Assembly (NCBI GenBank): GCA_003290165.1
Contig: QNQO01000678.1
Span: 124,001 to 188,000 of the forward strand
Source of the DNA: Berberis thunbergii
Taxonomy: Eukaryota; Streptophyta; Magnoliopsida; Ranunculales; Berberidaceae
Reading direction: 5' to 3'
Length of the DNA stretch: 64,000 nucleotides
Below are positions 1 to 11,700 of this stretch, piece by piece (the first letter of the stretch is position 1; the number at the start of each line of letters is the position of its first letter). The position numbers and the translations under genes were made by a program. Below the pieces are notes generated by a model that searched no databases, was not told where the DNA came from, and worked only from the letters and a program-made list of their open reading frames with translations.

Positions 1-480
1 TTGACATCAAGGCCTTAGTTCAGTTGTTCAAACCCAACAATGTATCTCAAGCATTCTCATTAGCCAGGATGCATGAATCTTCTTTACTAAAACAAATCAC
101 CAACAGACATCCACAACATCCTACCATACCTAATAAGCACACCAACTATCCTTCCATTCAACTTACAAACCCCCGAATCAACAATCCTTCATCTTCACAA
201 TCTCATGCTTCCAACAACCAGACTAGCAACCTTACATTAACCCCAAAAGGAACCTATCCTCCTACCTATAACACACCTAATAAATTATCCTTCACCACCC
301 GACCTATTAGGAGACTTTCACACTCACAAATGAGGATTAGGAGAGAAAAATGACTATGTTATAACTGTGAGGAACAGTATAGACCAGGACATGTCTGCAA
401 ACAACAGCAGCTATATATGCTGGTTCCTGATGAAGAAATAGTAGAGGAAGAGTATGGAACTGTAATTGAAACAGAAAATC
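1..480 (+). pseudogene. gypsy Gag C-terminal remnant with CCHC zinc knuckle
   Basis: The frame from the left edge reads a hydrophilic Gag tail rich in Asn, Pro, Ser and Thr. An in-frame TGA at 351-353 sits where retrotransposons of this type have a codon just before the knuckle. Immediately after it, about 357-400, a zinc knuckle reads CYNCEEQYRPGHVC (CX2C then GHVC), typical of plant gypsy Gag. The N-terminal Gag is outside the window. Confidence 0.75.
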
Positions 481-539
481 TAATACAAGAGGTCCAATCT
501 GACATGGAGATCTCTCTTCATGCAATCCATGGTAGTTAG

Positions 540-1936
540 GCCAGTAATACAATCCTACTAAGGGGAATGCTAAAAAAAACAGTTATCTATCTACCCATTC
601 CTTCATAGATCCAAGGGTTATTGCAGACACTAAATGGCCTACCATTATGACTCCACAGATGATTGTCAGGGTAGCAAACGGACAGCAGTTGCATAGCAAT
701 GCAGTGTGTAAGGGCTTGAAATGGACAATGCAGGGCATTATCTTTGAAGGAGATGTGAGATTGTTATCTCTTGGAGGGTATGATATGGTGTTAGGAGGAG
801 ACTGGTTAAAGACCTTTGGAGACATTACTATCAACCTTCAGAAGTTGCAACTAACTCTAAATGTCAAGAGCAAACAAATAACCTTACAGGGAATCACTGA
901 CAATGGATCTGTCTGTTTGATACAGCCCAAGGGCTTTTCCAAATTTCTCAAGAAGCATACACCTTGCTTCATGGGACACCTCTTTTCAATAACTAATACA
1001 CCCTTAAACCAAGACACTCTACCACATGTGACCTCACTACTCAATCACTTCCAAGATGTAATCCAGACTCCCATTGATTTACCTCCAAACAGGTCTTTAG
1101 ACCATAGAATTACCCTAAAGAATGACTCTAAACCACCTTATCAAAACCCCTACAAAGTCCCCTATATGCAAAAGTCTGTCATTGAACAACTAGTAAAGGA
1201 AATGATGGATGTTGGGTTGATACAACACTCACTTAGTCCCTTTGCCGCACCTATCCTACTTGTGAGAAAAAAAAAAGATGGCTCTTGGAGGTTTTGTGTA
1301 GACTATAGAAGACTCAATGGGATCACTATAAAAGATAAGTTTCCAATGCCTTTGATTTATGAATTGCTTGATGAGTTACATGTGGCTTCTATATTCACCA
1401 AGCTGGACCTTAGATCAGGATATCACCAAATCTTTATTCACCCAAATGACATCCACAAAACTGTCTTTAAAACCCACCATGGTCACTTTGAGTTTAAGGT
1501 CATGCCCTTTGGCCTCACCAATGCCCCAACTACCTTCCAAGCACTCATGAACCAGATCTTCCAACCATATCTCAGAAAATTATACTGGTTTTTTTTATGA
1601 TATCTTTATATACAACCAAACTCTTGAGCAACACCTAGATCACCTCCATTTGACCCTGATAACCTTAAGGAAACACCAACTATATGCAAAGCAATCCAAG
1701 TGCTCGTTTGTCCAAACAAGGTTAGAGTATTTGGGTCACATTGTGAGTAATCAGGGAGTAGAAGCTGATCCAGCAAAAGTAGAGGCAATGAAAAATCGGC
1801 AAGTTCCCTCCACCATCAAGCAACTCAGAGGTTTTCTTGGATTAACAGACTACTATAGGAACTTCATTAAGAACTATGGCAATATTGCTCAACCTCTGAC
1901 AGAATTGCTCAAAAAAGACTATTTTAACTAGACTGA
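540..1936 (+). pseudogene. gypsy protease and reverse transcriptase region, disabled
   Basis: The protease block (about 580-900) has the flanking STHSFID and [11 protein letters not shown] motifs, but the catalytic Asp-Ser/Thr-Gly that should precede STHSFID is absent, as if a few codons were deleted near 580. Reverse transcriptase follows (about 1080-1930): the fingers/palm motif [11 protein letters not shown], then [11 protein letters not shown] and [13 protein letters not shown] are clear. The catalytic FFDD box is damaged twice at 1587-1601. A run of eight T shifts the frame, and the readable alternative is FFYD, with Tyr in place of the first catalytic Asp. Thumb and connection sequence continues in the new frame to about 1930. 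Both enzymes are therefore inactive. Confidence 0.85.
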
Positions 1937-4800
1937 TGCTCAGACTAAAGCCTTCCTGCAATTGAAACAGGCTATGTGCCAGTCACCAGTATCGGCTCTG
2001 CTCAACTTTAGTATTCCCTTTCTGCTAGAGACCGATGCGTGCAGCCAAGGATTTGGGGCAGTGTTGTCTCAACAGGGCAGACCCATAGTGTAATATCCAT
2101 ATATTTCGGTTAAATATATATATTATTGGAGGGTGGGTGTACTCAAAAAATTTGGTGGGGGCACATAGCTACCCAAACTTTAAGAGAGAAACCCCCTTTA
2201 TCTTTTTCCTTTTTTTACAGAGCGTAACTCCTCTGCAGCGATTCTTCTTCGCCGAATTGCGTTCGAGCGAATCGAACAATTCCTTCGCGGAATCTTCTCC
2301 CTTATTTTTCATTTCTTCTCCTCTTCATTCTCTTTCGGTTTTCGTAAAAAAAATAAAAAAATATAAAAAAACAAACAAAGTTTCAGATTTGTGGGCTTGA
2401 CGGTGTGGGTTTTGACTGATCGGATAGCGTACCTTTGATCAACCCCTTCAGGGGCATTTGTGGCATCATTTGGAACCTATAAACCCCACATGCAAGGGTG
2501 GTTTAAGGGTTGGCCGAAATTTCAAAAAAAAACTGTGTGCATGTCCGTTAAGAAGGTACTTCGGCATGAATCCAGGCTTTGGGCGCATGGGGTGAGCTGC
2601 AAATTCGTAATTTCAGTTGTTCTTGGACCTATTTTCGGCATGTTGTGTTGTTCGAAGGCGATCAGACCAGAGTATGGTGGGTTTCGGTGAGTTTTTGCCA
2701 AATTTTGGGTGTTCGCTGGATTTAATTTGTCGGTAAGTATTTTTTTTAGTGACGCGCCGGTTGTAACTTATTTCTTTTTCTAGTTTTTGGCTAGTTTGCT
2801 CACTTTTGAGTCCTTCTTGCAGTTTTCGCTGTTTCGCAAGTTGGGAGTTTTGATCGGTAGGATTTAGGTTCCGAAAACCCATTCCTCTCAGGTGTGTGTA
2901 ACTATAATATTTACCTTGAGAAATATTTATTTTAAATCCTGAATTTAATTTTTACATTATGCCATCGCTTGTGTATAATTGAATCTAAGTCCGAAATTCG
3001 GGGTTTTTGGAGATTTTGATGGTTGTGTTGGTTCTTTTTTGAATGAATTTATATATTGAGTTTTCTGAAAGCATGACATACAAGAATGAAATAAAATGGT
3101 GGTTGAATTTGGGTGTGATTAGGCTTTGGTGTAATGGCATTGGCTTGTATGTTGCGTTTCACCGTAGATTGTCGAGTCTTGAGCATGTATGATAGTTCAA
3201 CTTGAATGAATTTATTGTGGTGAATTGGGTCATGTTGGGACCCTAGCGTAGTCGTGGATTTATGAAAATTGCCTAATTGATTATGATTACACATTTGTTC
3301 TGTATAGACTCGTAATATGTGTATGGTGATATTAGTGTAAGTGTCTTTACCTCGATGTAATGCATGTTGTGTCGATGCTTAGGAGCTTGCTCGCATCATG
3401 AGTTTGATAGTGCTTGATATGACTCGCACTTACAGACATTGAGGACGCTATTGCATGTGGCAAGCTTGTTGAGGTGCGATGAGCTCCCGAACGCACTTGC
3501 CACTAGAAAGTGTAGTAGGACGGGTCCCGGAGGACGTGCTTTGGAGATTACTCGCTTTCCCTCCCAACACGCTTGAGTTGGATTTGTGTTAGGTTGGTAG
3601 TGGTAGGCCAGTCGTTCGGGACGTTTGAGTTTGTATCCGAGCATATGGCACCCCATTAGGATACAAACAAGCTCGAAGTGGTACTGGTGCACGTTGTGGG
3701 ATGTGTCCGGTGAGACACATTTGTAGGGTATGCGGATACCTACGATATGAAACACTTACGTAGAAATTTTATGGTTTTGACTTTCGACTTGATTACCATA
3801 CCTAGGAGGCTATGAAGGATTACAATATTGTTTTTGCCTTGATATTTACCATGTTTGAATCACTTGGAATGACTGCCCTATCCAGTAAACTTGTAGTTAT
3901 TGTTGAATCTGAAATGCTCGTGTTGGTGTTTTAACTTTAAAATATTATCTTTAGAGACACGGTGTGATTTAGATTTTAGAACCTGTATAGGGACACCTTT
4001 TCCATTTTATGGATCATGCATCTAGGGTCACTTATTAATTATTGTGTGGCATGAATTTCCCATGTATATTATTCTATTATTTGTATTTAGTTCGCTCGCA
4101 CCAGCTAGCTTTGTGCTTTGTTGACCCCGCAAGGGGTGTGCTTCTATTGGAGTGCAGACAGTGTTGGCTTTCTTGTTGATCGTGGCGCTTAGGCCCAGTT
4201 TCCAGATGTATGCTTGTTTTGTGTTGTTTGGTCGTGTCCATCATGTATGAGTATGTGTTTGCTTCCTTTGTATTACCTTGTTAAATACTAGATGTTTGTA
4301 TATTAATTTTGTCGCTATGACTCTGGCGGGGCGAATCGAGTACTCTTATTTTGTTCAAATTTTATCGTAGTTTTTATTTCCGTTTGATTCTCGTTTCAAG
4401 AATGTGTTATATTATGATGTTGTGGCTGATTACGATCTGCCTGTATTACGGATTAGTTCACGCATTGGCACGCTGCGATTCCCGTGGCTGGTCGGGGCGT
4501 GACACATAGCCTATTTCAGCAAGGTTTTAAGTCCTAGAAATTTGACTCTATCAACTTATGAGAATGAGCTCCTTGCTATTGTAATGGCCATACAAAAATG
4601 GAAGTCTTATCTGCTGGGTACCAAGTTCTTCATCTTCAAAGATCATCAGAGCATTAACTATTTTCTGGGACAAAGGTAACAACCATGTTACAACAGAGGT
4701 GGCTCTCCAAAATCATGGGTTTTGATTATGAAATCAGCTATAAAAGGGGAGTAGAGAACCTTGCAGCTAATGCACTACCCAGGAATACTGACCACCAGTC
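1937..4800 (+). pseudogene. gypsy RNase H domain, split by a solo LTR
   Basis: The first half (1950-2088) reads the RNase H start with LLETDACSQGFGAVLSQQGRP. The second half resumes at 4505 with a YFSKVLSPRN segment, the ENELLAIVMAIQKW helix and the KDHQSINYFL strand. Between them lies an inserted 2,416-bp LTR. Removing the insert and one copy of the 5-bp duplication CATAG restores a continuous domain, so the junction is exact. Extra stops occur after 4675. Confidence 0.85.
2089..4504. mobile_element. Solo LTR (2.4 kb) inserted in gypsy RNase H
   Basis: The segment begins TGTAATATCC and ends GGGGCGTGACA, the canonical TG...CA of an LTR, and is bounded by a perfect 5-bp target duplication CATAG at 2084-2088 and 4505-4509. 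No primer binding site, coding domain or second LTR is present, so it is a solo LTR left after recombination between two LTRs. Its length and terminal sequences resemble long LTRs of Tekay/Del-type chromoviruses (family knowledge; clade inferred). Short open frames inside it have no protein similarity I recognise. Confidence 0.88.
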
Positions 4801-4846
4801 ACAGTGCTTAGCTATCTTCTCTGTTACACCATCATGACTACAAGAA

Positions 4847-6248
4847 GTGTTTTCCAGCTTCGTTAGTGATACATATGCAGAAAATATCATCCAACTACTC
4901 CTAATCAATCCCGACTCTGTTTCTGGATTCACTCTACAAAATGGGATTCTGAAGCATAAAAAACTCATCTATATTGGGTGTACAGAAGAGCTTAGAACCA
5001 CTATTCTAGCTACTTTGCACAAGTCAGCAACAGGGGGGCACTCAGGCATTACTGCCACCTACCACAGGATAAAGCTATACTTCTATTGGCCTAAGATGAA
5101 GACCCATGTGATACAGTACGTCTCTGACTGTGACATATGCCAAAGAAATAAGGATGATTAATCCCCTTACAAAGGCTTGCTTCAACCACTACCCATTCTT
5201 GACCAAGCATGACAACATATATCTCTTGATTTCATTGAAGGATTACCACCTTCACACAACAAGACTGTTATCCTAGTAGTGGTAGACCGACTGTCGAAAT
5301 TCAGTCACTTTATTGCTCTTACACACCCCTACACAGTTGCAATAGTGGCAGAAGTTTTCCTTAAAAATGTGTATAAACTACATGGGATGCCAACTACTAT
5401 CATCTCTGACAGATACATGGTGTTTATAAGTGTTGTGTGGCATAATCTCTTCTCGGCCTTGGGCACCAAATTAGCTCTAAGCTCATCATACCATCCACAG
5501 ACTGATGGGCAAATCGAACGCACCAATGCATGCTTAGAAACCTACATACGGTGATGCACCCTCTCAATGGTCCAAATGGCTATATTTAGCCGAATACTGG
5601 TTTAATACCACCTTTCATTCAAGCCTACAAACCACCCCATTCCAAGCTTTGTATGGATACACACCACCACTTCTAGCTCTCCCACCACTCACAACCTTGA
5701 CCATACCTGATGCTCAACACTATCTCACAGATAGAGAACATATGCTTAGCATCATCAAAGAAAATATATTGAAAACTCAAGAAAGAACGAAGGTATATGC
5801 AGACAAGAAACGATCTGACATGGTGCTCCAAATAGGAGACTAGGTCTACTTGAAGTTACAACCATACAGGCAGACCACGGTTAGTATTCGCAAGAATTTG
5901 AAGCTCTCAGCACGCTACTATGAACCCTTTGAAGTAATTGAAAAGATAGGACAGGCCGCCTACAAGCTACAACTTCCCCAACACTCCAAAATACACCCAG
6001 TATTTCACATTTCTTAATTGAAGAAGAAAATTGGAAACTCCATCATCCTGGCTCCTCTCCTCCCACTGGTAGATAACCAAGGAAACTTCATAGCAGAACC
6101 ATCAGCTATCCTTGCTCGACGACTAATTCCTAGACACAACCGTGCAGTCACTCAGGTTCTCATCCACTGGTCAAACTCAATGCCAAAGGAGGCCACATGG
6201 GAGGACTTATCACATATCCAAGCTATGTTCCCAAGCTTTAATCCTTGA
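4847..6248 (+). pseudogene. gypsy integrase and chromodomain-like C-terminus, disabled
   Basis: The HHCC zinc-binding part is visible (GGHSGITATYHRI and CDICQRN, 5030-5160). The core follows with LDFIEGLP (first Asp, about 5225), IISDRY (second Asp, about 5400) and QTDGQIERTN (Glu, about 5515). Stops and frameshifts interrupt it at 5159, 5210, 5552, 5842 and 6015. The last block (6080-6248) ends ATWEDLSHIQAMFPSF, the end of a chromodomain-like module found in plant chromoviruses. Catalytic residues remain readable, but no continuous protein could be made. Confidence 0.85.
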
Positions 6249-6277
6249 GGAAAAGGATCGGGCCATGGGGAAGGCAT

Positions 6278-6617
6278 TGTCACGACCTGAGGATTCACAA
6301 AAAAAAAAAAGAAATATTAGGCGGGAAATAGAGGCGCCAAGTTTAAATTTAGATAAGGGTATTTTTGTAATCTTTGTACTTTTCTGTTAAGAAAACTCAC
6401 ATGGGAGAGATACATGGCCACTGTTAATTGGCCAATACAAATTACAGTTAGATAGTTTTTTTTTTAAATGGTAGAGGAAGAACAGAATGTAGGTAAGAAG
6501 AGAGAAATTGAGGCTTAACTCATCTGAGTTGAGAGGTGTTGTAACCCTTGTTGTTCTTCCCTAAGTGAATTCAAGCAATTATCCTTTTTAGCCCAATTGA
6601 TTTGCCCAAACTTGACA
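6278..6617 (+). repeat. 3' LTR of the gypsy element
   Basis: It starts with TGTCACGACC directly after a purine-rich tract and is AT-rich, with a poly-A stretch at 6300. The right end is placed at TTGACA (6617), which pairs with the TGTCA start as short inverted ends. The partner LTR and target duplication are outside the window, so the right boundary is only approximate. Confidence 0.6.
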
Positions 6618-6805
6618 ACCTGATATTAAGTGGGGATACACATCTCTTGACAAAGAAGAACTCATTAAAAGGCTTCATAGACTTTTCGGCAACAGGTCTT
6701 TTGTCGAAAACTTTGATCATATGCATGTATGCTTTGTTGGACAACAGTTAGTAAAATGTGTGTTGTTTTGTATGTTTGTAGATGGTATTTGATAGCAAGG
6801 GCCTC
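6618..6805. other. Unassigned spacer between two LTR elements
   Basis: About 190 bp between the gypsy 3' LTR and the next LTR-like block. No gene, terminal repeat or tandem repeat can be supported here. Confidence 0.4.
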
Positions 6806-7048
6806 TGTGAGACCCTGGAGTGGGCGGACCTGAGGGTGAGGGTGAGGGTTGGAGCCCAACAGGCTCAATAGGCCCGAGAGAGCTTGGACGAGCTACAAAG
6901 GTCATAGTCCCACATCGCCTGGGTGCGGAAGGGGGATGTGCTACTTATGTGCGAGGTTGGATCCCCATAGTAACAACGTGTTTTAAAGTCGTGCGGGCCG
7001 GTTGGGCCTAGAGCGGACAATATCTTACTGTGCGGAATGGTATCAAAG
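6806..7048 (+). mobile_element. Small LTR followed by primer binding site (TRIM-like fragment)
   Basis: A GC-rich block beginning TGTGAGACCC contains the phrases GTCCCACATCG and GGGCCTAGAGCGGACAA, which I associate with short LTRs widespread in plants. It is followed at 7038-7048 by TGGTATCAAAG, close to the initiator-tRNA-Met primer binding site TGGTATCAGAG. This fits a 5' LTR of about 232 bp plus primer site. No matching second LTR was found downstream, so the element is probably partial. Confidence 0.45.
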
Positions 7049-7635
7049 TCTGACCTAGCCAAAAGTGTGCCAACGAATCAAGTGGTTACAGCCTCCCTAG
7101 CCGAACAGATAATGAAATCAAGAACTATTGAAAAAGTTATTTAGCTAAAACAATTCCAGATCATCAATCTATGATGTCAATGATCAACTCAAAACATTCT
7201 AGGAATGCTAACAATAAGAAGCAAGTGATCCAATCAATGATAATTGTTGGTTCATCACAAGTAATAAGTCCACAAGCAACAAAAGTTGGTATTGACATGA
7301 ACACAAAAGATCATTAACAATCACTGGCAAATGAAATCCTACAACCTTCCTCCTTTGTTCACTCTAATTAGCTACCCTTCTTAAATGATCGAACACGTGG
7401 TTGACAACAGTGTCCAAAATAGTGTATCCTAAGAAAATAATATCAAACATCCATGTTATATCCCAATATATCATTATAAATTCATTTGTAGATATTCGAT
7501 AAGACCGTCTAGTTCATCAGGGGTGGAAATAATTTGTACAAAATTTCCCTAACAAGATGTTTTAAACAATTATAAGTGGAAAAAGTATGACCAATTGACT
7601 CGAGTGGGGAAAAATGGTTAATTGACCACACAACT
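7049..7635. other. AT-rich spacer
   Basis: No coding region or paired terminal repeat is visible. It may be internal sequence of the TRIM-like fragment to its left. Confidence 0.35.
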
Positions 7636-7643
7636 ATTGCAAC

Positions 7644-8609
7644 TAGGGGTGGGCACGGGATGGGATGAGATATACTCATCCCTATCTCATCCCGTTCATA
7701 CGAGATCGGGACGGGATGAAAAAAACCTCATCCTGACCTCGTCCCATCCCAAACGGGTTCGGGACGGGACGGGATCAGCGTGCTACATGTGACTACTGCG
7801 AAGATTATCATCATATAAGAGCGTGAAAAATAATTTTCTTATAATTAGATATAGATGTGATATGCAAATATAAGGGTAGCCACTAAATCCCCTAACAATG
7901 AAGTCGAGTGGGCTGACTTTTAAAAAATGATATGATAAATGGGACCCACTAAGAGTATTGAGTCGTTGTGATGGCCTCCCAACTAATTTTACAATTTCAT
8001 TACTGTGGGAAACAAAATTCATGGTTCCTTGACAAAATGACATTTCATCTTTTGTTAGGGAAGAAATATAGACCTATTAGTGATGTTCTAACATATTCAT
8101 AATGGTTTGCCATCAATACATATATTGTAATTATAAAAAAATATTTTACAGCCCGGAGCATCTCAAATTCTTAGCTCCGCCCCTGAATGTTCCCTTTTGA
8201 ATATGTATTACTTAGTTAATTTTTATTTTTCATCTTCACCTAGTTATTATCAATATTTGTAAGTTAAATAATTGGAGCCATTTTTATTGGAAATCCAAGC
8301 AACAGACTGCTATCTTTCTCTTGCTTAATGAATATTTATTTCTTGAAGTAACATTTTTGTTACTACTGCAAACACCATGAGTTTCTGTCATTCATCTGTA
8401 AGTTTATATGAATAAAAATTAAAAAATATTAATAATAAATAATAATAAAAAATAACTCGGGACGGGACGGGATTGGCGGGATCGAAAATCTTCATCCCAT
8501 CCCATTTTAGATCGGGATGGGACGAGATCGGAATGAAATTATTCAATCTCATTAAGACCCGAAAAAATTGGGACGGGATCGGAATTGCGTGATGGAATGC
8601 CCACCCTTA
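7644..8609. mobile_element. Non-autonomous hAT element, 966 bp, GGGACGGGAT subfamily
   Basis: Left end TAGGGGTGGGCA and right end TGCCCACCCTTA are inverted repeats with one mismatch, flanked by a perfect 8-bp duplication ATTGCAAC (7636-7643 and 8610-8617), the hAT signature. Both ends carry repeated GGGACGGGA/GGGATGGGA motifs, likely transposase-binding subterminal repeats by analogy with Ac. The core is AT-rich and non-coding. The core reappears in inverted orientation in the element at 59109-60023. The right end lies about 170 bp upstream of the NF-YB11 start codon. Confidence 0.9.
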
Positions 8610-8781
8610 ATTGCAACATTGATGTGGATGGCAACTTTTAACTAAAGCAGGAGTTAAAAACATTGGGCGGGAAATCCAGTCCCCATAAATTACAACAAAC
8701 CCCTGCATTTCAAAACGTTGGAAACAGAGAGATCAAAAAGGGTTTTGGAGATTCGGGGGTTTAGGGTTTTGGAATCGAAGA
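8610..8781 (+). promoter_or_regulatory. NF-YB11/POLE3 proximal promoter with E2F-type site
   Basis: GGCGGGAAA at 8666-8674 (within TTGGGCGGGAAA) matches the plant E2F consensus read on the minus strand (TTTCCCGCC) and lies 108 bp upstream of the ATG. A TATA-like CATAAATTA follows at about 8684. A telobox-like TTTAGGGTTTT lies just before the start codon (about 8758-8769). Both elements are common in plant S-phase genes. The hAT element ends at 8609, so the host promoter is compressed into roughly 170 bp. Confidence 0.6.
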
Positions 8782-11700
8782 ATGACGAAGGAGACGGCGA
8801 AACCCGCAGCAACAGCAGCAGAAGTGGAGGAGCTGCCGAAGGCTATCGTGCGCAGAGTGGTGAAAGATAAGCTTTCTCAGTCGTCCAGCGGCGGAGACCT
8901 CAACATTCACAAAGAGGCTCTCGTGGCTTTCTCCGAAAGTGCTCGAATCTTCATTCATTATCTCTCCGCAACGTAAGTAATCTCTCTCGCGCTCTCTGTT
9001 TCTTGATTCGTGTTCTTTGCAGTAGTAGTAATTTAGTTCCATTTGATTTGGTAAAAGTAATTGAACCTTCAGAGTAGAAATCACAATTTATTAGGGTTTG
9101 GATTTGTTTGAGATGAAAGAAGAGAAATTTCTTGCAATCGTTTGTAATTTTATTTATTTTTAGTGAGTATTGTTGGTAACCAGAGTTGAGAATCGTCTGG
9201 AAGATTGTTGGGTTTCACCCATTTCTTGCAGTTTCTTGATCTAGGGTCTTGGAGTAAATTAATCAAACAAAGACTGTTAGAAATGAAGTTACTATGATAG
9301 ATCTAAGCTACAGCTGAACTAGAACAAAGCTAAATCTATGATCTAACCCTAATTCAAAGATAGATAAGAAAAATACTCTTTCATTCAATCAACCGAAGAA
9401 TAATGATCAATGCTTTGCCTTATTTATAATCTCCCTAACTTCTTTGGCAAGCTAACTAATTTAACCCTAATTGACCAATAATGCCCTAAATGATATGGGC
9501 TTTACTTAACAAACCCAATTACAGTTAGTACTACTAAACTAACCTCTAAATACTACCCAACCTTCCTGGATTGAAGAAGCTTATCCACAAGCTTCAAGGG
9601 TGCAAGTCGTGCCTTCTGCCACCAAGGAGATAAGTTCGTCTTCACCATCAACTCGGGGTACTTATTCTATGCATTATTGTTAATCAATTTCATCTGTAAG
9701 TAGCACAAATTTTCCTTTGGGACAACTACTCTGAAACCAATGTATTTGTTTCCTAGTCGAAACCAATGTATTGTTGTCATCGTAGGTGATCTCCTAAATA
9801 CTTACCTGATTAAGCCTTAGCAGAGCGCTGCAATTCGGATCCAACCTTCTGGATTCTGCCAAGATGACTTGTGTTGTCTGAGCTTTGCCAGATTGGGTGG
9901 GCAATTAGGCCGAATTTGCTTTGCTAACGAGATTATCATGAAACGAGTACAACGCAGATTAAATGACGATTTAGTGTATCATAGTATCCATTATCATATG
10001 AGAGGATAAACCAAATTTGAATTTGAATTTTGGTTTCCATACATTCTTGCTTCCAAATTGCTTTTGGCACTTTATTTGAAATTTGGTCATCTATAAGCTA
10101 TTTTTGCCTTGTCTTTTAATGCCACTTGCCATAGTTTCCTTTTTGGACTTCCATCATCTTGGACTTATCTTCGTAAAGCTTTAACATTGTTTGATTGGTC
10201 TTCAAGTCTTTGACTTTGGTATATTGAATTGACTTCGCTCTTGGTTGAATTTGACTTTATTGGCGCATAACTTGATTTAATCTACTTGATTGTTGAGTCT
10301 TTATGGTCGCATTTGAATGATCTAGTTTTATCGATTACTCATAGTCCAGTATGCATGACTTTATAATTCAGTCAGTACATTTTTACAGTAACTTTCCACT
10401 TAACTTTCCATTTTTACAGTTTTACAAGCTTAACCAATATTGTTTTTGTATTAATTCACAAATAAGATTATCAGATATTGGTTTTACAAGCTTAACTAAT
10501 ATTGTTTTTTACTAATTCACAAATAACATTTACAAATGCGAGGGGATTAGGTTGGACAACTAGGATAAGTGGGAAGTTGGTATTGTGGAAGAAAATTTTG
10601 TTAAACCAACTACCCGATGTGGGTCGAAAATTGCATGTTTAAGGATTTGATAGGGATTGTTCTGATTGAGTCGGCATAAAGATTCAAATGAAGGGTTTCA
10701 GGGTGAGGACGAGGTGAAGGAGTGGCGTGGAAATAGGGTTGTTGAGGTTGGGAACCTCTCAAGATGGTGGGGAGGGCAGGAGGAGGGTGGGACGAGTTGG
10801 GAGGGAAAGGGGGTTGCGTGGAGGGTGGAGGTGGTGGGAGGTGGTACAGGTTGGGGTAAACATCGAAGGGGAAGAGGCAATCAGCCAAGCCGATCGACCC
10901 ACCTGGTGGTGCACTGCCACCTTGTTGGATACGTGGTGGTTGCCTGTGGTGTCGTACGATCCATGGGGGCCAATGAGTACCTCTTGTGGGTGCTCGTTGG
11001 CCTCCTTATTGGTTGTTAGGAGCAAGATTGTGATTTCACAAAATCTCATCGAATTTTCTTTTTTGAAATTATGAAAAGAACAATGACAAAACATAATGTT
11101 ACATTTTTTCAAGGTTTTTTTTTTTAATTTCGCCGAAAACATGTGTAGCGACCAAAAACCCATTTTCGGTCGAAATTTTTTACGCACTTTGGATTTGCTC
11201 TGCGATCTCTCTACTCAATCGACTCGAACCCATTGGCCACTGCTCAACTAGATCCACTCTGTAATCTCTTTGCTCGATCTTTATAGTCTCTGAGCTCTGG
11301 TGGGATTTTCGCTGTCATCCCTAATCGCCTCTTCAATCATCGTCGTCTCCAAAATGTCTCCACTACAAACACAAACAAAGCAACAACATCCTCTCCAATC
11401 TTGAATCTATTCAAATAGGAAATCGAAGGGTTTGCTGCAGAAGAACCCGGTGAGTTTTAATTTGTTTTGTGGAGTTCTGATTCATGCGGTGGTTTTGTTT
11501 GTGATTTTAATTTATGAGCTTTGCTTGAATTTGTGAAATAGAAATGGGTTTTGATTTAGGTAATGCCCAAACTTGATTAGGACATATATTCTTGAAATTT
11601 ATTATATATGTTTAATGTATCTTCGAAATTTTTATGTTTTGTTTTACACAACAAAATTTTTGTTAAAAACAAGATACTGAAATTAACTTAAAAAATGAAA

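Larger units (their letters stand above)
1..6617 (+). mobile_element. Degenerate Ty3/gypsy (chromovirus-type) LTR retrotransposon, 5' end outside window
   Basis: Read left to right, the translated plus strand gives a Gag C-terminus with zinc knuckle, then aspartic protease region, reverse transcriptase, RNase H, integrase and a C-terminal chromodomain-like segment, which is Ty3/gypsy order. A polypurine stretch (GGGCCATGGGG, about 6260-6270) precedes a 3' LTR beginning TGTCACGACC at 6278. The 5' LTR and primer binding site lie left of the window. The reading frame is broken by many stops and frameshifts and by a solo LTR of another element at 2089-4504. The chromodomain-like tail suggests a chromovirus; the exact clade is not resolved. 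The element cannot make functional protein. Confidence 0.9.

Noticed and set aside
2137..3755. Short frames at 2137-2400, 2460-2690 and 3396-3755
   Set aside because: All lie within the solo LTR and have no homology or codon structure.
6630..6800. Exon-like stretch reading DKEELIKRLHRL
   Set aside because: Too short to assign to a family; an alternative frame is also open and no partner exon was seen.
10610..11187. Several overlapping frames in the intronic element
   Set aside because: Produced by a G-rich low-complexity stretch; no conserved motif in any frame.
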